Positions 43,351-52,322 are shown, counted from the first letter of the stretch. The stretch: 64,000 nucleotides of DNA from UBA1930 sp943368475 (GCA_943368475.1 CALRLF020000004.1:1-64000); one strand, 5' to 3'. Notes: generated by a model not told the origin, from the letters alone. Translations and numbers: made by a program.

Positions 43351-44772
43351 TTACCAAACAGCTCTGTTCATAAATTGTACACCACCATTGCCTTCAATGG
43401 TAATTGTTCTGGATTTTGTTTTGCCTGCAATAGTAATGGTGTTGGTTCCTTTTTGTAAAGGAATACGAACATATTGTATATAAGCTGGCAGGCTTTGCCA
43501 ATTACGGGTATCAGCTTTTTCGGTAGCTGTATTAATTAAGTTAACCAATAATCCTGCAAGTTCACCAGCTTCTTTAGCTTTCTCTTTTTTCTTTTGTTCA
43601 TCTTTTTCTTTGCTGTTGTTTTTAGCAACTTCTTCAGCACCTTTCTCTGCAGCCTTTTCAGCCAATTTTTTTACAATTTGTCGGGCCAAAGCATCTGCAA
43701 TTTCTTTCAACATTCTTTCCTTTAAAATACTGGTCGATAGGGTATTAATATCTTGTGCTGCCTCACTTGTATAAGTTGCATTGTTAACTGTAATGTTTAC
43801 AGCATTGTTATTCGTGTATCGTACTTCATAATAAGGAATAGCCACCCTAAAACTTCTAAAACTTTGCAATCGGCTATCGTTTCGATCAATCGAATTGTAG
43901 TAAGTATAATCAAAAGGAAGATTCACTTGATTGCCATATTCATCGGTAAAGAAAAAACCAGTTAATCCATTATTGTTGTGCGACACATAAAAATTCTTTT
44001 CTCTTTTTACAGGAGCCAGTCCTCTTTCTACAAACAAAATTAAATAACCACCATTGGCACTATCTGTTTTTAAAGTAGCGTTAAACAGTTTTTCATAACG
44101 TTCCTGCTCAGCACCAAAGCCCATTTGTTGTGCAGTACGCAAAACATCTTGTTGTAGCTGTTTGGGTAAAGCAACACCATAATAATTATTACCTGAACTA
44201 AGATATACGTCAGCTGCGTTTCTGTAAGCAATAAAAGCATTGTTTATATCGCCATTGGCTTCGTATAACATGCCTTGTAAATTCAATGCAAAAGCATCTT
44301 TGCTATAACGGTTGGTTTTACTATTAAATTTATCGCCTTGAGCATTTTCGGCCAACGTAATTCTTCTTGCTTCAACCAATGCTTCATTGGGCTGATTGAT
44401 GTATAAGTAGTTTAATCCTTTGTAATAATGCATCATAAAGCGTTCCATATCCTCACCCAAATAAGTTTGCATCATTGGGTTTATCAGGTTGGCTTTAGCA
44501 ATATCTCCAGCAGTTCTTTTAGAGGTTTCAATAAAATTATCAGCCCTGTTCAAAAACGCGTTGCTGCTATCGTATTGTTGCATTAAATGGTACAATCTTC
44601 CTTTCTCAAAAAAATACAATAACTTATTTCTGTCACGCTGAATAAAACTGGTTTTGTCTAAAGTGTTCATTGCCTTTGCATACTGCTTGTTTTCAAGCAG
44701 ACCATAGTACGCTGTCATACGTTGGTTATAGCTGGCACATGAACAAAATAAAACAAGCATGAATACATTCAT
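43351..44772 (-). CDS. COG3014-like lipoprotein with TPR-like repeats
   Basis: About 473 residues from the ATG at 44772. The start MNVFMLVLFCSCASYNQRM contains a lipobox-like Cys, so it is probably an outer-membrane lipoprotein. Helical repeats resembling TPRs fill the first half (YYKGLNYLYINQPNEALVEARR, about 130-150 being the clearest). A long Ala/Lys/Glu coil follows (around 380-410), then a beta-rich end. I place it with COG3014 from overall resemblance. It is downstream of an LpoB-like lipoprotein on the same strand, with 145 bases between them; the pairing of these two families is recurrent, though their function is not settled. Confidence 0.72.
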   Translation of the reverse strand: MNVFMLVLFCSCASYNQRMTAYYGLLENKQYAKAMNTLDKTSFIQRDRNKLLYFFEKGRLYHLMQQYDSSNAFLNRADNFIETSKRTAGDIAKANLINPMMQTYLGEDMERFMMHYYKGLNYLYINQPNEALVEARRITLAENAQGDKFNSKTNRYSKDAFALNLQGMLYEANGDINNAFIAYRNAADVYLSSGNNYYGVALPKQLQQDVLRTAQQMGFGAEQERYEKLFNATLKTDSANGGYLILFVERGLAPVKREKNFYVSHNNNGLTGFFFTDEYGNQVNLPFDYTYYNSIDRNDSRLQSFRSFRVAIPYYEVRYTNNNAVNITVNNATYTSEAAQDINTLSTSILKERMLKEIADALARQIVKKLAEKAAEKGAEEVAKNNSKEKDEQKKKEKAKEAGELAGLLVNLINTATEKADTRNWQSLPAYIQYVRIPLQKGTNTITIAGKTKSRTITIEGNGGVQFMNRAVW

Positions 44773-44917
44773 TATCCATGCTCGTTTTGTATAAAAGCTC
44801 AAAAACATTGTATTGGTTTTTTATGTATCCAGCTTTTGTACTACTATGTTACATTACTGGCGTCGCACTCTTGTACGTTTAGTACATTATTCAGCATTTG
44901 TGCGTTAGGGTTTTCAA

Positions 44918-45502
44918 CTAGTTTTTAACGTACTTGGCAATTTTTTTATCACCTATCCAAACCACTTCATTGGTTTCAATATTGGTAAGTTCTAAATTAA
45001 TTTGATAGGTAACCGTTTTCTTCTTCTTATAAGCATCTACAATAGAATTAATGCTGCCTTGTAAAATATAATCAGCACCTTTTTCTAAACCAAACTTTTT
45101 TAAAGTACTTGCACTTGCATTGCTTTGCATATCGGCTTTTTCGGCCCTCATTTCTTCACGTTTTTTACCACTTTGTACTAAGCCAATTTTATCGGTAGTT
45201 ATAAAACTTCTTTCCAAATCTTTCATAAAAGTTTCGGCTTCTATATGCTCATGACTTTTATTGGTAACCATACCTACAATTACAACAGGCTTTTTACCTT
45301 TTTCACCAATATGGTTATTTAGCCATTTACCAACTGAAATATCTTTAATTAATTCTTCAGCCGTTAAACGACTATCAGTATTGTTCCAGCTACCACTAAT
45401 ATCTGGAGTTTCACTTGGGTCTATACGAGTTACTTGTCTGTTGGCACAAGAAGATAAAAATGCAGCTATTGTAACTGCAGAAACAATAAATAACTTTTTC
45501 AT
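44918..45502 (-). CDS. LpoB-family lipoprotein (penicillin-binding protein activator-like)
   Basis: 194 residues. The signal MKKLFIVSAVTIAAFLSSC ends at a lipobox Cys, so it is a lipoprotein. The mature part has the LpoB fold markers PVVIVGMVTNKSHEHIE, EKADMQSN and GADYILQGSI, and ends with TNEVVWIGDKKIAKYVK. In Enterobacteria LpoB activates PBP1B; in this phylum the target is not established. It lies between the COG3014-like gene and a small Asn-rich gene on the same strand. Confidence 0.87.
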   Translation of the reverse strand: MKKLFIVSAVTIAAFLSSCANRQVTRIDPSETPDISGSWNNTDSRLTAEELIKDISVGKWLNNHIGEKGKKPVVIVGMVTNKSHEHIEAETFMKDLERSFITTDKIGLVQSGKKREEMRAEKADMQSNASASTLKKFGLEKGADYILQGSINSIVDAYKKKKTVTYQINLELTNIETNEVVWIGDKKIAKYVKN

Positions 45503-45554
45503 GTAAAATTGATTGATGTAGAAAGAATGTATTTAAAAGAATAAGGTTTATCAG

Positions 45555-45944
45555 TTAAAACCAAAACCACCAATTGCCAGTTCTATAACCAATTGATGAG
45601 GGATAGAAACGCCTGTTGTTCCAGTTGTTAAAACCATTGTTCCATCTGTTATTAAAACCATTGTAATTGTTGTAATAACTATTGTTGTAAGCGTTGCTAT
45701 AAAGCCTTCTTAAGTTTCTATTTTCTATACGGCTTTGTTTACGTTCTAATTTGGCCTGATACCAATCGAAGGCTTTGTACGTTTGCTGCACTGTAGTATT
45801 CATTGTGCGTTGCAAAGAATCTTTAATACCTGTGTACTTTTGCTGACTGATTAAATAATTGGGGTTTTGATCAGGAGCCAATTGTTGTTGTGCATTTAAG
45901 CTGCTAATAAACCCAATAAAAAAAAGGAGTAATATTGTTCTCAT
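45555..45944 (-). CDS. Secreted Asn/Tyr/Arg-rich small protein
   Basis: 129 residues with a signal peptide (MRTILLLFFIGFISSLNAQ). A short helical part (40-80) with KLERKQSRIENRNLRRLY is followed by low-complexity Asn/Tyr/Trp repeats (YNNSYYNNYNGFNNRWNNG) and a Trp-rich end NWWFWF. No family is recognised. It sits upstream of the LpoB-like gene on the same strand, so it may belong to that envelope unit. Confidence 0.6.
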   Translation of the reverse strand: MRTILLLFFIGFISSLNAQQQLAPDQNPNYLISQQKYTGIKDSLQRTMNTTVQQTYKAFDWYQAKLERKQSRIENRNLRRLYSNAYNNSYYNNYNGFNNRWNNGFNNWNNRRFYPSSIGYRTGNWWFWF

Positions 45945-46018
45945 ACAACATGTTTTTTGTTTAACGACAATTATTGTTCCATGTTACAGGCACAAAATGT
46001 TAAAATTAACAAAATGTG

Positions 46019-47059
46019 CTACAATGGGCAATTTTGATGGTAATCAATCAACTCAATTGGTTCCCTTGCTATTTCTATTCCTTGATAATATTTATACAAT
46101 TCGTCCAACACTTCAATAATTTCTTCCTGCAACATTAAGGTTACCAATCGGCCTCTAAATTCTTTAATGTTGGGTAAGCCTCGCAAATAATTGGCATAAT
46201 GCCTACGCATTTCAAAAATGCCTACTTTGGGCCCTTTCCATTCAACAGATTTTATTAAATGCTTTTTACAAACTTCTACACGTTCTTCTAAAGTTGGAGC
46301 AGCCAGTTCTTCTCCTGTTTGTACAAAATGTTTTATTTCTCTAAAAATCCAAGGATAACCAATGGCAGCTCTACCAATCATAATGCCATCTACACCATAA
46401 CGTTCTTTATACAACTTGGCTTTTTGTGGACTATCAATATCTCCATTACCAAAAATGGGGATGTTGATTCTAGGATTATTTTTTACTTTTTCAATCAAAC
46501 TCCAATCGGCTTCGCCTTTATACATTTGGCTTCTTGTTCTTCCATGTATGGCCAATGCTTTTATGCCTACATCTTGTAAACGTTCAGCAACTTCTTCAAT
46601 GTTTTTGGTATTGTCATCCCAACCTAAACGTGTTTTTACAGTAACAGGCAACGATGTAGATTTTACAACAGCATCGGTTAAACGCACCATCAAATCAATA
46701 TCCTTCAACACACCAGCACCAGCACCTTTAAGAGCTACTTTTTTTACAGGGCAACCAAAGTTAATGTCTAATAAATCGGGTTGTGTAACATCCACAATTT
46801 TAGCAGCCATTGCCAAACTGTCTTCATCGCCACCAAAAATTTGAATACCAATAGGGCGTTCATAATCAAAAATGTCCAGCTTTTTACGGCTTTTAATGGC
46901 ATCACGAATCAATCCTTCACTGCTAATAAATTCAGTGTACATTAGATCGGCCCCATTGTCTTTACAAACAGCCCTGAAAGGAGGATCACTCACGTCTTCC
47001 ATGGGTGCAAGTAGTAAAGGAAACTCGGGTAACTGTATTTTATCGCCTATTGTAACCAT
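46019..47059 (-). CDS. dusB: tRNA-dihydrouridine synthase DusB
   Basis: 346-residue FMN-dependent reductase of tRNA uridine (position 17 class in Enterobacteria). It has the typical N-terminal FMN segment LAPMEDVSDPPFRAVC, the IQIFGGDEDSLA strand, DINFGCPVKKV with the catalytic Cys, and HGRTRSQMYKGEADW. The C-terminal tRNA-binding helical domain follows. A perfect TAAATTTG box (minus strand, 47104-47097) lies 37 bases upstream, giving a short 5' leader. It is a single gene. Confidence 0.95.
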   Translation of the reverse strand: MVTIGDKIQLPEFPLLLAPMEDVSDPPFRAVCKDNGADLMYTEFISSEGLIRDAIKSRKKLDIFDYERPIGIQIFGGDEDSLAMAAKIVDVTQPDLLDINFGCPVKKVALKGAGAGVLKDIDLMVRLTDAVVKSTSLPVTVKTRLGWDDNTKNIEEVAERLQDVGIKALAIHGRTRSQMYKGEADWSLIEKVKNNPRINIPIFGNGDIDSPQKAKLYKERYGVDGIMIGRAAIGYPWIFREIKHFVQTGEELAAPTLEERVEVCKKHLIKSVEWKGPKVGIFEMRRHYANYLRGLPNIKEFRGRLVTLMLQEEIIEVLDELYKYYQGIEIAREPIELIDYHQNCPL

Positions 47060-47096
47060 TTGTATAAAGAAAAATTTATTTAATGCTAAACTGTTG

Positions 47097-47104
47097 CAAA
47101 TTTA
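47097..47104 (-). promoter_or_regulatory. -7 box of dusB
   Basis: TAAATTTG on the minus strand matches TAnnTTTG. It sits 37 bases before the dusB ATG, so this transcript would have an ordinary leader of about 30 bases, unlike kdsD or mnmG. Confidence 0.4.
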
Positions 47105-47127
47105 CAGTCTTATTTTAAGATTACTTT

Positions 47128-48147
47128 ATGTACGAACAGCAAGAAGCAACTTCTTTTACAGAAAACAAACCCTTTAAACCCTATTACTCTTATTTAGGTC
47201 AGTTTGGTATTTTATTAGGTTTTATTGGGTTGGGATTTATTGTAGCAGCATTTATTCAATTGGGTGTAGGCTATAGTTTGATGGAAAAAAATGTACCTAT
47301 GCAAAAATGGGGCGAAGCGATTGTTAAGGCAATGATGAAACCAGAAAACATCAATATTACCCGGTGGTTGCAAATTATTAGTGCAGCAGTTATGTTTTTG
47401 TTGCCTGTTCTTTTTACAACAATGATCATTAGTAAAAAGCCAATTCCATACATGGGTTTTAATGCAACTGGCAATTCAAATCAAATATTTGCGGTTGTTG
47501 GTATTGCTTTTTTAGCCATCTTATTAAGTGGTGTTTTAGGCGAAATAAACAGTAAAATACCCATTCCTAAAAACTGGGAATTCACCTTTAAAAAACTGGA
47601 GGAAGACTACAACAGCCAGGTTTTACTAATGGCCAGAATGAACAATTTTGCAGAGTATGTTTTTGTAATGATTGTAATTGCACTTGCTCCAGCAATATTC
47701 GAAGAAGTATGTTTTAGATCGGGTTTACAGCAAATATTAATTAACTGGACCAAGCAACCCATTGTTGCTATTGTAATTACCAGTGCAATATTTAGTGCCA
47801 TACATTTTAGCTATTATGGGTTTTTGCCAAGGTTTGCTTTGGGTTTATTGTTGGGGTTGATTTTTTATTATAGTAAAAACATTTGGTTTAGCATACTCAT
47901 GCATTTGTTGAATAATGGCATAAGTGTTACTGCTATTTATCTTACCAGTGTTAATGGCAAACCCAAACAAGAAGTATTAGATAGTAACATGGGTTTAACT
48001 GTAAGCCTTACTGCTACTGCACTTGTTGGTATTGTTGTACTTACAGGAATAACTTATTTAATGCAACAGTTTAAAAAACAGAGTGAACAATTGCCTACAA
48101 TTGACCCAATAACGTATTTGAAGAAAGACAATAATCCGTTTATTTAA
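47128..48147 (+). CDS. CPBP-family intramembrane metalloprotease
   Basis: 339 residues with about seven to eight transmembrane helices. The family site is complete: EEVCFRSGL (Glu-Glu and Arg), FSAIHFSYYGFLPR (His), and HLLNNGISV (His and Asn). CPBP (Abi/Rce1-like) proteases cut within the membrane, and some protect against bacteriocins. Substrates are unknown here. Its stop overlaps the ATG of the small DUF2007 gene by one base. Confidence 0.92.
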   Translation: MYEQQEATSFTENKPFKPYYSYLGQFGILLGFIGLGFIVAAFIQLGVGYSLMEKNVPMQKWGEAIVKAMMKPENINITRWLQIISAAVMFLLPVLFTTMIISKKPIPYMGFNATGNSNQIFAVVGIAFLAILLSGVLGEINSKIPIPKNWEFTFKKLEEDYNSQVLLMARMNNFAEYVFVMIVIALAPAIFEEVCFRSGLQQILINWTKQPIVAIVITSAIFSAIHFSYYGFLPRFALGLLLGLIFYYSKNIWFSILMHLLNNGISVTAIYLTSVNGKPKQEVLDSNMGLTVSLTATALVGIVVLTGITYLMQQFKKQSEQLPTIDPITYLKKDNNPFI

Positions 48148-48353
48148 TGCAACAATGGTTTTTATTACATCGCACCAAGAGCATTGCAGAAGCAAGTATT
48201 ATACAAGGTATGTTGGAAGAAAACAATATTCCAGCACAAATATTGAATAAGCAAGACAGCAGCTATTTGGCTTTTGGAGATATTGAATTGTATGTTCCTA
48301 CCCATTTAAAAGATTTAGCAAACACATTGCTGGCACAAGCTTTAATGAATTGA
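48147..48353 (+). CDS. DUF2007 small protein
   Basis: 68 residues. It is a ferredoxin-like small domain with the family features IAEASIIQGMLEENNIPAQI and IELYVP. It is often called a putative signal-transducing protein, but the function is unknown. It is translationally coupled to the CPBP protease (stop/start overlap TAATG), so the two may act together at the membrane. Confidence 0.88.
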   Translation: MQQWFLLHRTKSIAEASIIQGMLEENNIPAQILNKQDSSYLAFGDIELYVPTHLKDLANTLLAQALMN

Positions 48354-48383
48354 GTGATGGAACACGGATTTGGACAAAAAGTT

Positions 48384-48466
48384 AACCACATAAGTAATTA
48401 GGCACATAGATTTTACAAGCCTATTTTTCTTTGTTTTCTTTCCTTAACTCTAACCCTATGTGTTTA
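48384..48466. repeat. ACCACATAA-type inverted-repeat element
   Basis: AACCACATAAGTAATTAGGC followed by ACATAG (48384-48409) faces CTATGTGTTT (48456-48465) as an imperfect inverted pair. It lies in the gap between the DUF2007 gene and pheS and does not code. Confidence 0.5.
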
Positions 48467-48582
48467 AAAGGTAGATTTTTTATGTTTTAAAAGAACATGT
48501 TTACTTGAAATTAAATGAGTTTCTACAGATAGGGAACTGTTTAATATCTATATTCCAAAAAGATTATAATTTACACAAACCT

Positions 48583-48590
48583 TATCTTCG
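48583..48590 (+). promoter_or_regulatory. Near-consensus -7 box of pheS
   Basis: TATCTTCG has one mismatch to TAnnTTTG and ends four bases before the pheS ATG at 48595, the same placement as at kdsD and mnmG. This also supports the downstream start. Confidence 0.35.
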
Positions 48591-48594
48591 CTGC

Positions 48595-49626
48595 ATGGAA
48601 CAGTTGTTACAACAGGTAAATAATTACAAAGAAGAAATTAATGCATTTGAAGCCAATACACCCGAAACTGTAGAGGCTTTTCGAATAAAATATTTAGGTA
48701 CCAAAGGCTTGGTTAAAAGCATTATGGGCTTAATGAAAGATGTACCAGCTGAACAAAAAAAAGAAGCCGGACAATTACTCAACGAATTCAAATTATTTGT
48801 TGAAGAGAAATATCAAACATTACAAGCAAGCAGCTCACAGCAAACAGCTAGTAGCTCTGCTTCTATTGATTGGAGTTTACCTGGCGATGCTGTGCCAGTT
48901 GGTTCACGTCATCCTTTGAGTTTGGTACGCAATAAAATTGTTTCCATTTTTCAACGCTTGGGTTTTGCTATTGCCGAAGGACCTGAAATTGAAGATGATT
49001 GGCACAACTTTGGTGCAATGAATTTGCCAGAAGATCATCCTGCACGTGATATGCAAGACACGTTTTACATTAATCAGAACCCTTCTTGGTTATTGCGTAC
49101 ACACACAAGTAGTGTACAGGCACGTGTAATGGAAAAACAAAAACCACCCATTCGTGTAATTTGCCCTGGTCGTGTATATAGAAATGAAACCATTAGTGCA
49201 AGAGCCCATTGCTTTTTTCATCAGGTAGAAGGTTTGTATATTGATGAAAATGTAAGCTTTGCCGATTTAAAACAAACCCTGTATTTCTTTGTGCAGGAAA
49301 TGTTTGGTAAAGATGTGAAAGTAAGATTCCGTCCTTCTTATTTCCCTTTTACAGAACCAAGTGCCGAAATGGATATCAGCTGTTTAATTTGTGAAAGCAA
49401 AGGCTGTAATGTTTGTAAACACACTGGTTGGGTAGAAATTTTGGGTAGCGGAATGGTGCATCCTAAAGTGTTGGAAAACTTTGGAATTGATAGTAATAAA
49501 TATACTGGCTTTGCATTTGGAATGGGCGTAGAACGTATTTGTCAACTTAAATATCAGGTAAACGATTTGCGTTTATACAGCCAAAATGATGTGCGATTTT
49601 TAAAGCAGTTTACTGGCGTTGTGTAA
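48595..49626 (+). CDS. pheS: Phenylalanyl-tRNA synthetase alpha subunit
   Basis: 343 residues from the ATG at 48595; the open frame begins at 48505 but the family starts here with MEQLLQQVNNYKEEINAF. The coiled-coil N-terminus (about 1-90) binds tRNA; the class II core follows with motif 2 ICPGRVYRNETISARAHCFF and motif 3 GFAFGMGVERICQLKY. It also has a CxxC..CxxC pair (CLICESKGCNVC). The partner pheT is not adjacent. Confidence 0.96.
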   Translation: MEQLLQQVNNYKEEINAFEANTPETVEAFRIKYLGTKGLVKSIMGLMKDVPAEQKKEAGQLLNEFKLFVEEKYQTLQASSSQQTASSSASIDWSLPGDAVPVGSRHPLSLVRNKIVSIFQRLGFAIAEGPEIEDDWHNFGAMNLPEDHPARDMQDTFYINQNPSWLLRTHTSSVQARVMEKQKPPIRVICPGRVYRNETISARAHCFFHQVEGLYIDENVSFADLKQTLYFFVQEMFGKDVKVRFRPSYFPFTEPSAEMDISCLICESKGCNVCKHTGWVEILGSGMVHPKVLENFGIDSNKYTGFAFGMGVERICQLKYQVNDLRLYSQNDVRFLKQFTGVV

Positions 49627-49651
49627 TTTTTAACGCCAACTTACAAATAAT

Positions 49652-49680
49652 AAAACCTCGAAGCACAGCTTTGGGGTTTT
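49652..49680 (+). terminator. Intrinsic terminator after pheS
   Basis: AAAACCTCGAAGC (49652-49664) pairs with GCTTTGGGGTTTT (49668-49680), 13 pairs with two wobbles and an ACA loop, then TGTTTT. Confidence 0.75.
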
Positions 49681-49831
49681 TGTTTTAAAACAAATGATAT
49701 CGATAGTAACATTTGCTAAAGTTTAAACTTGTTCAATCAATTGCCTTAAAAAAAGTAATATGACAAACTAAAAAGCAGTTCTTGGTTATTAAAGCCTACC
49801 TTACAAGCATTCAAAATTTCAACCCCATTCA

Positions 49832-50596
49832 ATGCTTGTTATTATTGTGTTTTTTTTACTCCATTGGTTTTTATCGTTGTTTTTTCATTCATTTTTTTTA
49901 CACCGTTTTGCCTCTCATAAAATGTACACCACTAGTAAAAACTGGGAACGTGTTTTTTACCTGAGTACTTGGTTTATTCAAGGTTCTTCTTTTTTAGTAC
50001 CCAGGGCTTATGGTGTTATGCATAGAATGCACCATGCTTACAGCGATACAGAGCAAGATCCACATTCGCCTCATTTTTTTAAAGATGTATATCAAATGAT
50101 GCGGAGTACCATCTTAATTTTTCGTAGCTTTTTAACAGGTAAACGCTTACCCGATGCACAGTTTACAAAAGACTATTTACCTGTATGGGATAAGCTGGAT
50201 AAGTTTGGTCATCACCCAATTACTAGAATATTGTTTATGGCTGCTTATGTAACTGTTTATGTTTTGTTTGCTCCAAATTATTGGTGGTATTTGTTATTAC
50301 CCATTCATTTTTTAATGGGGCCAATACAAGGAGCTGTTGTAAACTGGTGTGGCCATAAATACGGATACAGCAATTTTAACAATGGCGATCATAGTAAAAA
50401 CACAAGTCCATGGGGAATTGTTATGATGGGAGAACTATTTCAAAACAACCATCATTATGCAAAAGACGATGCCAATTTTGCAAAAAAATGGTTCGAGTTT
50501 GATCTTACCTATTTTGTAATGAGGGGATTTAATGCCATTGGAATTATTCAAATTATTCCAGTAAAAAACAACTTGCCTACCCCCGAAATTGGTTAA
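49832..50596 (+). CDS. Acyl-CoA/fatty-acid desaturase family protein
   Basis: 254-residue membrane protein with four to five hydrophobic helices. The His boxes are HRFASH, HRMHHAYSD and QNNHHYAKDD, which bind the diiron centre of the desaturase/SCD type. It lacks the N-terminal extension found in large desaturases. It likely makes unsaturated membrane lipids, but the substrate position is unknown. Its last four bases overlap the next gene on the other strand. Confidence 0.87.
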   Translation: MLVIIVFFLLHWFLSLFFHSFFLHRFASHKMYTTSKNWERVFYLSTWFIQGSSFLVPRAYGVMHRMHHAYSDTEQDPHSPHFFKDVYQMMRSTILIFRSFLTGKRLPDAQFTKDYLPVWDKLDKFGHHPITRILFMAAYVTVYVLFAPNYWWYLLLPIHFLMGPIQGAVVNWCGHKYGYSNFNNGDHSKNTSPWGIVMMGELFQNNHHYAKDDANFAKKWFEFDLTYFVMRGFNAIGIIQIIPVKNNLPTPEIG

Positions 50597-51033
50597 TGAA
50601 AATACGGATGATACCAAATAATTACGTTTGGGTTTATTTTTCTAATTTTTTCATTCATTTTTTTTGCGTCTAAATCAAAAAGGTCAGCAAAATAACGGCA
50701 TGTTTGTTTTTTATCATCAATGTCGTAAGTAAGTTTCCAAAACCTTTTGCCATTAATTTTAGTGTTAGATTTTTTTATACTAATGATGTTTGCAAATTGA
50801 ATTATTTTTTCTTTTTTCCCATGAATGATATAGAGGCTTTCGCTGTCGTATTGTATTTTTCTGCTTTTTTTAATAAGTATAAATAGCAGGTAACAAATAA
50901 ATACAATAAACAAATCTCTACTGGTATGCCCACCCTCAGAAAAAGCACTCATCAAAAAACCCAATGCAATGGGAACGATAAGCCACCTTACCCAAGCAAT
51001 ACCATCTTTTAAAGTAATTCTTTTTTCTTCCAT
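50593..51033 (-). CDS. Small membrane protein of unknown function
   Basis: 146 residues. After a short cytosolic start come two hydrophobic segments (WLIVPIALGFLMSAF and FIVFICYLLFILI), then a basic/charged domain (about 60-146) with alternating strands resembling a PH-like fold (IIHGKKEKIIQFANIISIKK). I do not recognise a named family. It converges on the desaturase by four bases. Confidence 0.55.
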   Translation of the reverse strand: MEEKRITLKDGIAWVRWLIVPIALGFLMSAFSEGGHTSRDLFIVFICYLLFILIKKSRKIQYDSESLYIIHGKKEKIIQFANIISIKKSNTKINGKRFWKLTYDIDDKKQTCRYFADLFDLDAKKMNEKIRKINPNVIIWYHPYFH

Positions 51034-51161
51034 CTTTTTAATAAATATACTTATACTATCATTAAAAAAGATGCTTTAATAACAGTAAGATCTGCTATTT
51101 GCTCATTAACCTTGTTTTTTTAATCAGTCTACCACATTTATGGTCTTACTGCTTGCCTGCA

Positions 51162-51198
51162 TGGTGCAAATTCCTTTACTTTTGCACCACTTGCACCA
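51162..51198 (+). promoter_or_regulatory. Operator-like repeats around the -7 box of the transketolase gene
   Basis: TGGTGCAAA (51162-51170) and TTTGCACCA (51181-51189) are perfect inverted arms. A further TTGCACCA (51191-51198) repeats the right arm directly, ten bases on. The perfect -7 box TACTTTTG (51177-51184) lies within them, so a bound protein would block the promoter. The start codon is at 51219. Confidence 0.55.
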
Positions 51199-51218
51199 AA
51201 AAACAAGTAGCTTAATGT

Positions 51219-52181
51219 ATGAAATGTTCTGATATCAAGGTTTTGAACGAAAAAGAAACCAGAGGTGGTTTTGGAGAAGGTATTTATGAAGCAGGAAAAG
51301 AAAACCCCAATGTGGTTGTTTTAACTGCCGACCTTGCTGGTTCTATGAAAATTGCTCCTTTTATTAAAGACTTTCCTGAGCGTTTTGTACAGGTGGGTAT
51401 TGCTGAAGCTAATATGATTGGTATTGCTGCAGGTATGACCATTGGAGGAAAAATTCCTTATACTACCACTTTTGCCAACTTTAGTACGGGTCGTGTGTAC
51501 GATCAAATTCGCCAAAGCGTTGCTTATAGTGGTAAAAATGTAAAAATTTGTGCTAGTCATGCTGGTTTAACATTAGGAGAAGATGGTGCAACCCACCAAA
51601 TTTTAGAAGATATAGGATTGATGAAAATGTTACCAGGAATGACGGTAATTGTTCCTTGCGATTTTAATCAAACAAAAGCAGCTACAAAAGCCATTGCTAA
51701 TTACGAAGGGCCTGTTTATTTGCGTTTCGGTCGTCCGAAATGGCCAAATTTTACTGCAGAAGATGGTAGTGATTTTGTAATTGGTAAAGCACAACAATTG
51801 AGTGAAGGAACTGATGTTTCCATTTTTGCTTGTGGTCATATGGTTTGGAAAGCAATTGAAGCCGGAAGAATTTTAGAAGAAAAGGGCATTAGTGTAGAAG
51901 TAATTAATATTCATACGATTAAGCCGTTAGATACAGAAGCAGTTTTAAAATCTATTGCCAAAACAAAATGTGCTGTAACTGTTGAAGAACACAATGTAAT
52001 TGGAGGTTTAGGTGATGCAATTGCACAGGTTGCTGCTAAAAATTTACCAATCCCAATAGAATACATTGGCACGAATGATACTTTTGGCGAAAGTGGTAAA
52101 CCAACAGAATTATTGACAAAATATGGTTTAGATACCCCATTTATTGTTGCTGCAGCTGAAAAAGCAATTAGTAGAAAATAA
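51219..52181 (+). CDS. Transketolase, C-terminal subunit of a split enzyme
   Basis: 320 residues with the pyrimidine-binding and C-terminal transketolase domains. Landmarks are KENPNVVVLTADLAGS, VQVGIAEANMIGIAAGMTI with the catalytic Glu, HAGLTLGEDGATHQ, and VEVINIHTIKPLD. The N-terminal ThDP-binding half is not next to it, so the other subunit is encoded elsewhere. With that partner it would transfer two-carbon units in the pentose phosphate pathway. It is followed by a strong terminator. Confidence 0.92.
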   Translation: MKCSDIKVLNEKETRGGFGEGIYEAGKENPNVVVLTADLAGSMKIAPFIKDFPERFVQVGIAEANMIGIAAGMTIGGKIPYTTTFANFSTGRVYDQIRQSVAYSGKNVKICASHAGLTLGEDGATHQILEDIGLMKMLPGMTVIVPCDFNQTKAATKAIANYEGPVYLRFGRPKWPNFTAEDGSDFVIGKAQQLSEGTDVSIFACGHMVWKAIEAGRILEEKGISVEVINIHTIKPLDTEAVLKSIAKTKCAVTVEEHNVIGGLGDAIAQVAAKNLPIPIEYIGTNDTFGESGKPTELLTKYGLDTPFIVAAAEKAISRK

Positions 52182-52203
52182 ATAGTTAAAGAATAATTTC
52201 GAT

Positions 52204-52231
52204 AACCCTACTCTGGCAGTAGGGTTTTTTT
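52204..52231 (+). terminator. Intrinsic terminator after the transketolase gene
   Basis: AACCCTACT (52204-52212) pairs with AGTAGGGTT (52218-52226), loop CTGGC, followed by TTTTT. Confidence 0.85.
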
Positions 52232-52322
52232 GTTTTATGGTGCAGCGTTTAAATTTCTACAAGTGTCTTACTATGACTCCCAGTTTTGTTGATTTTGTAC
52301 AGCACTATAAACACACACCGAT

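Noticed and set aside
46319..46844. Two plus-strand ORFs (86 and 142 codons) opposite dusB.
   Set aside because: dusB is a full-length conserved gene on the other strand; the plus-strand reading lacks any start signal or motif.
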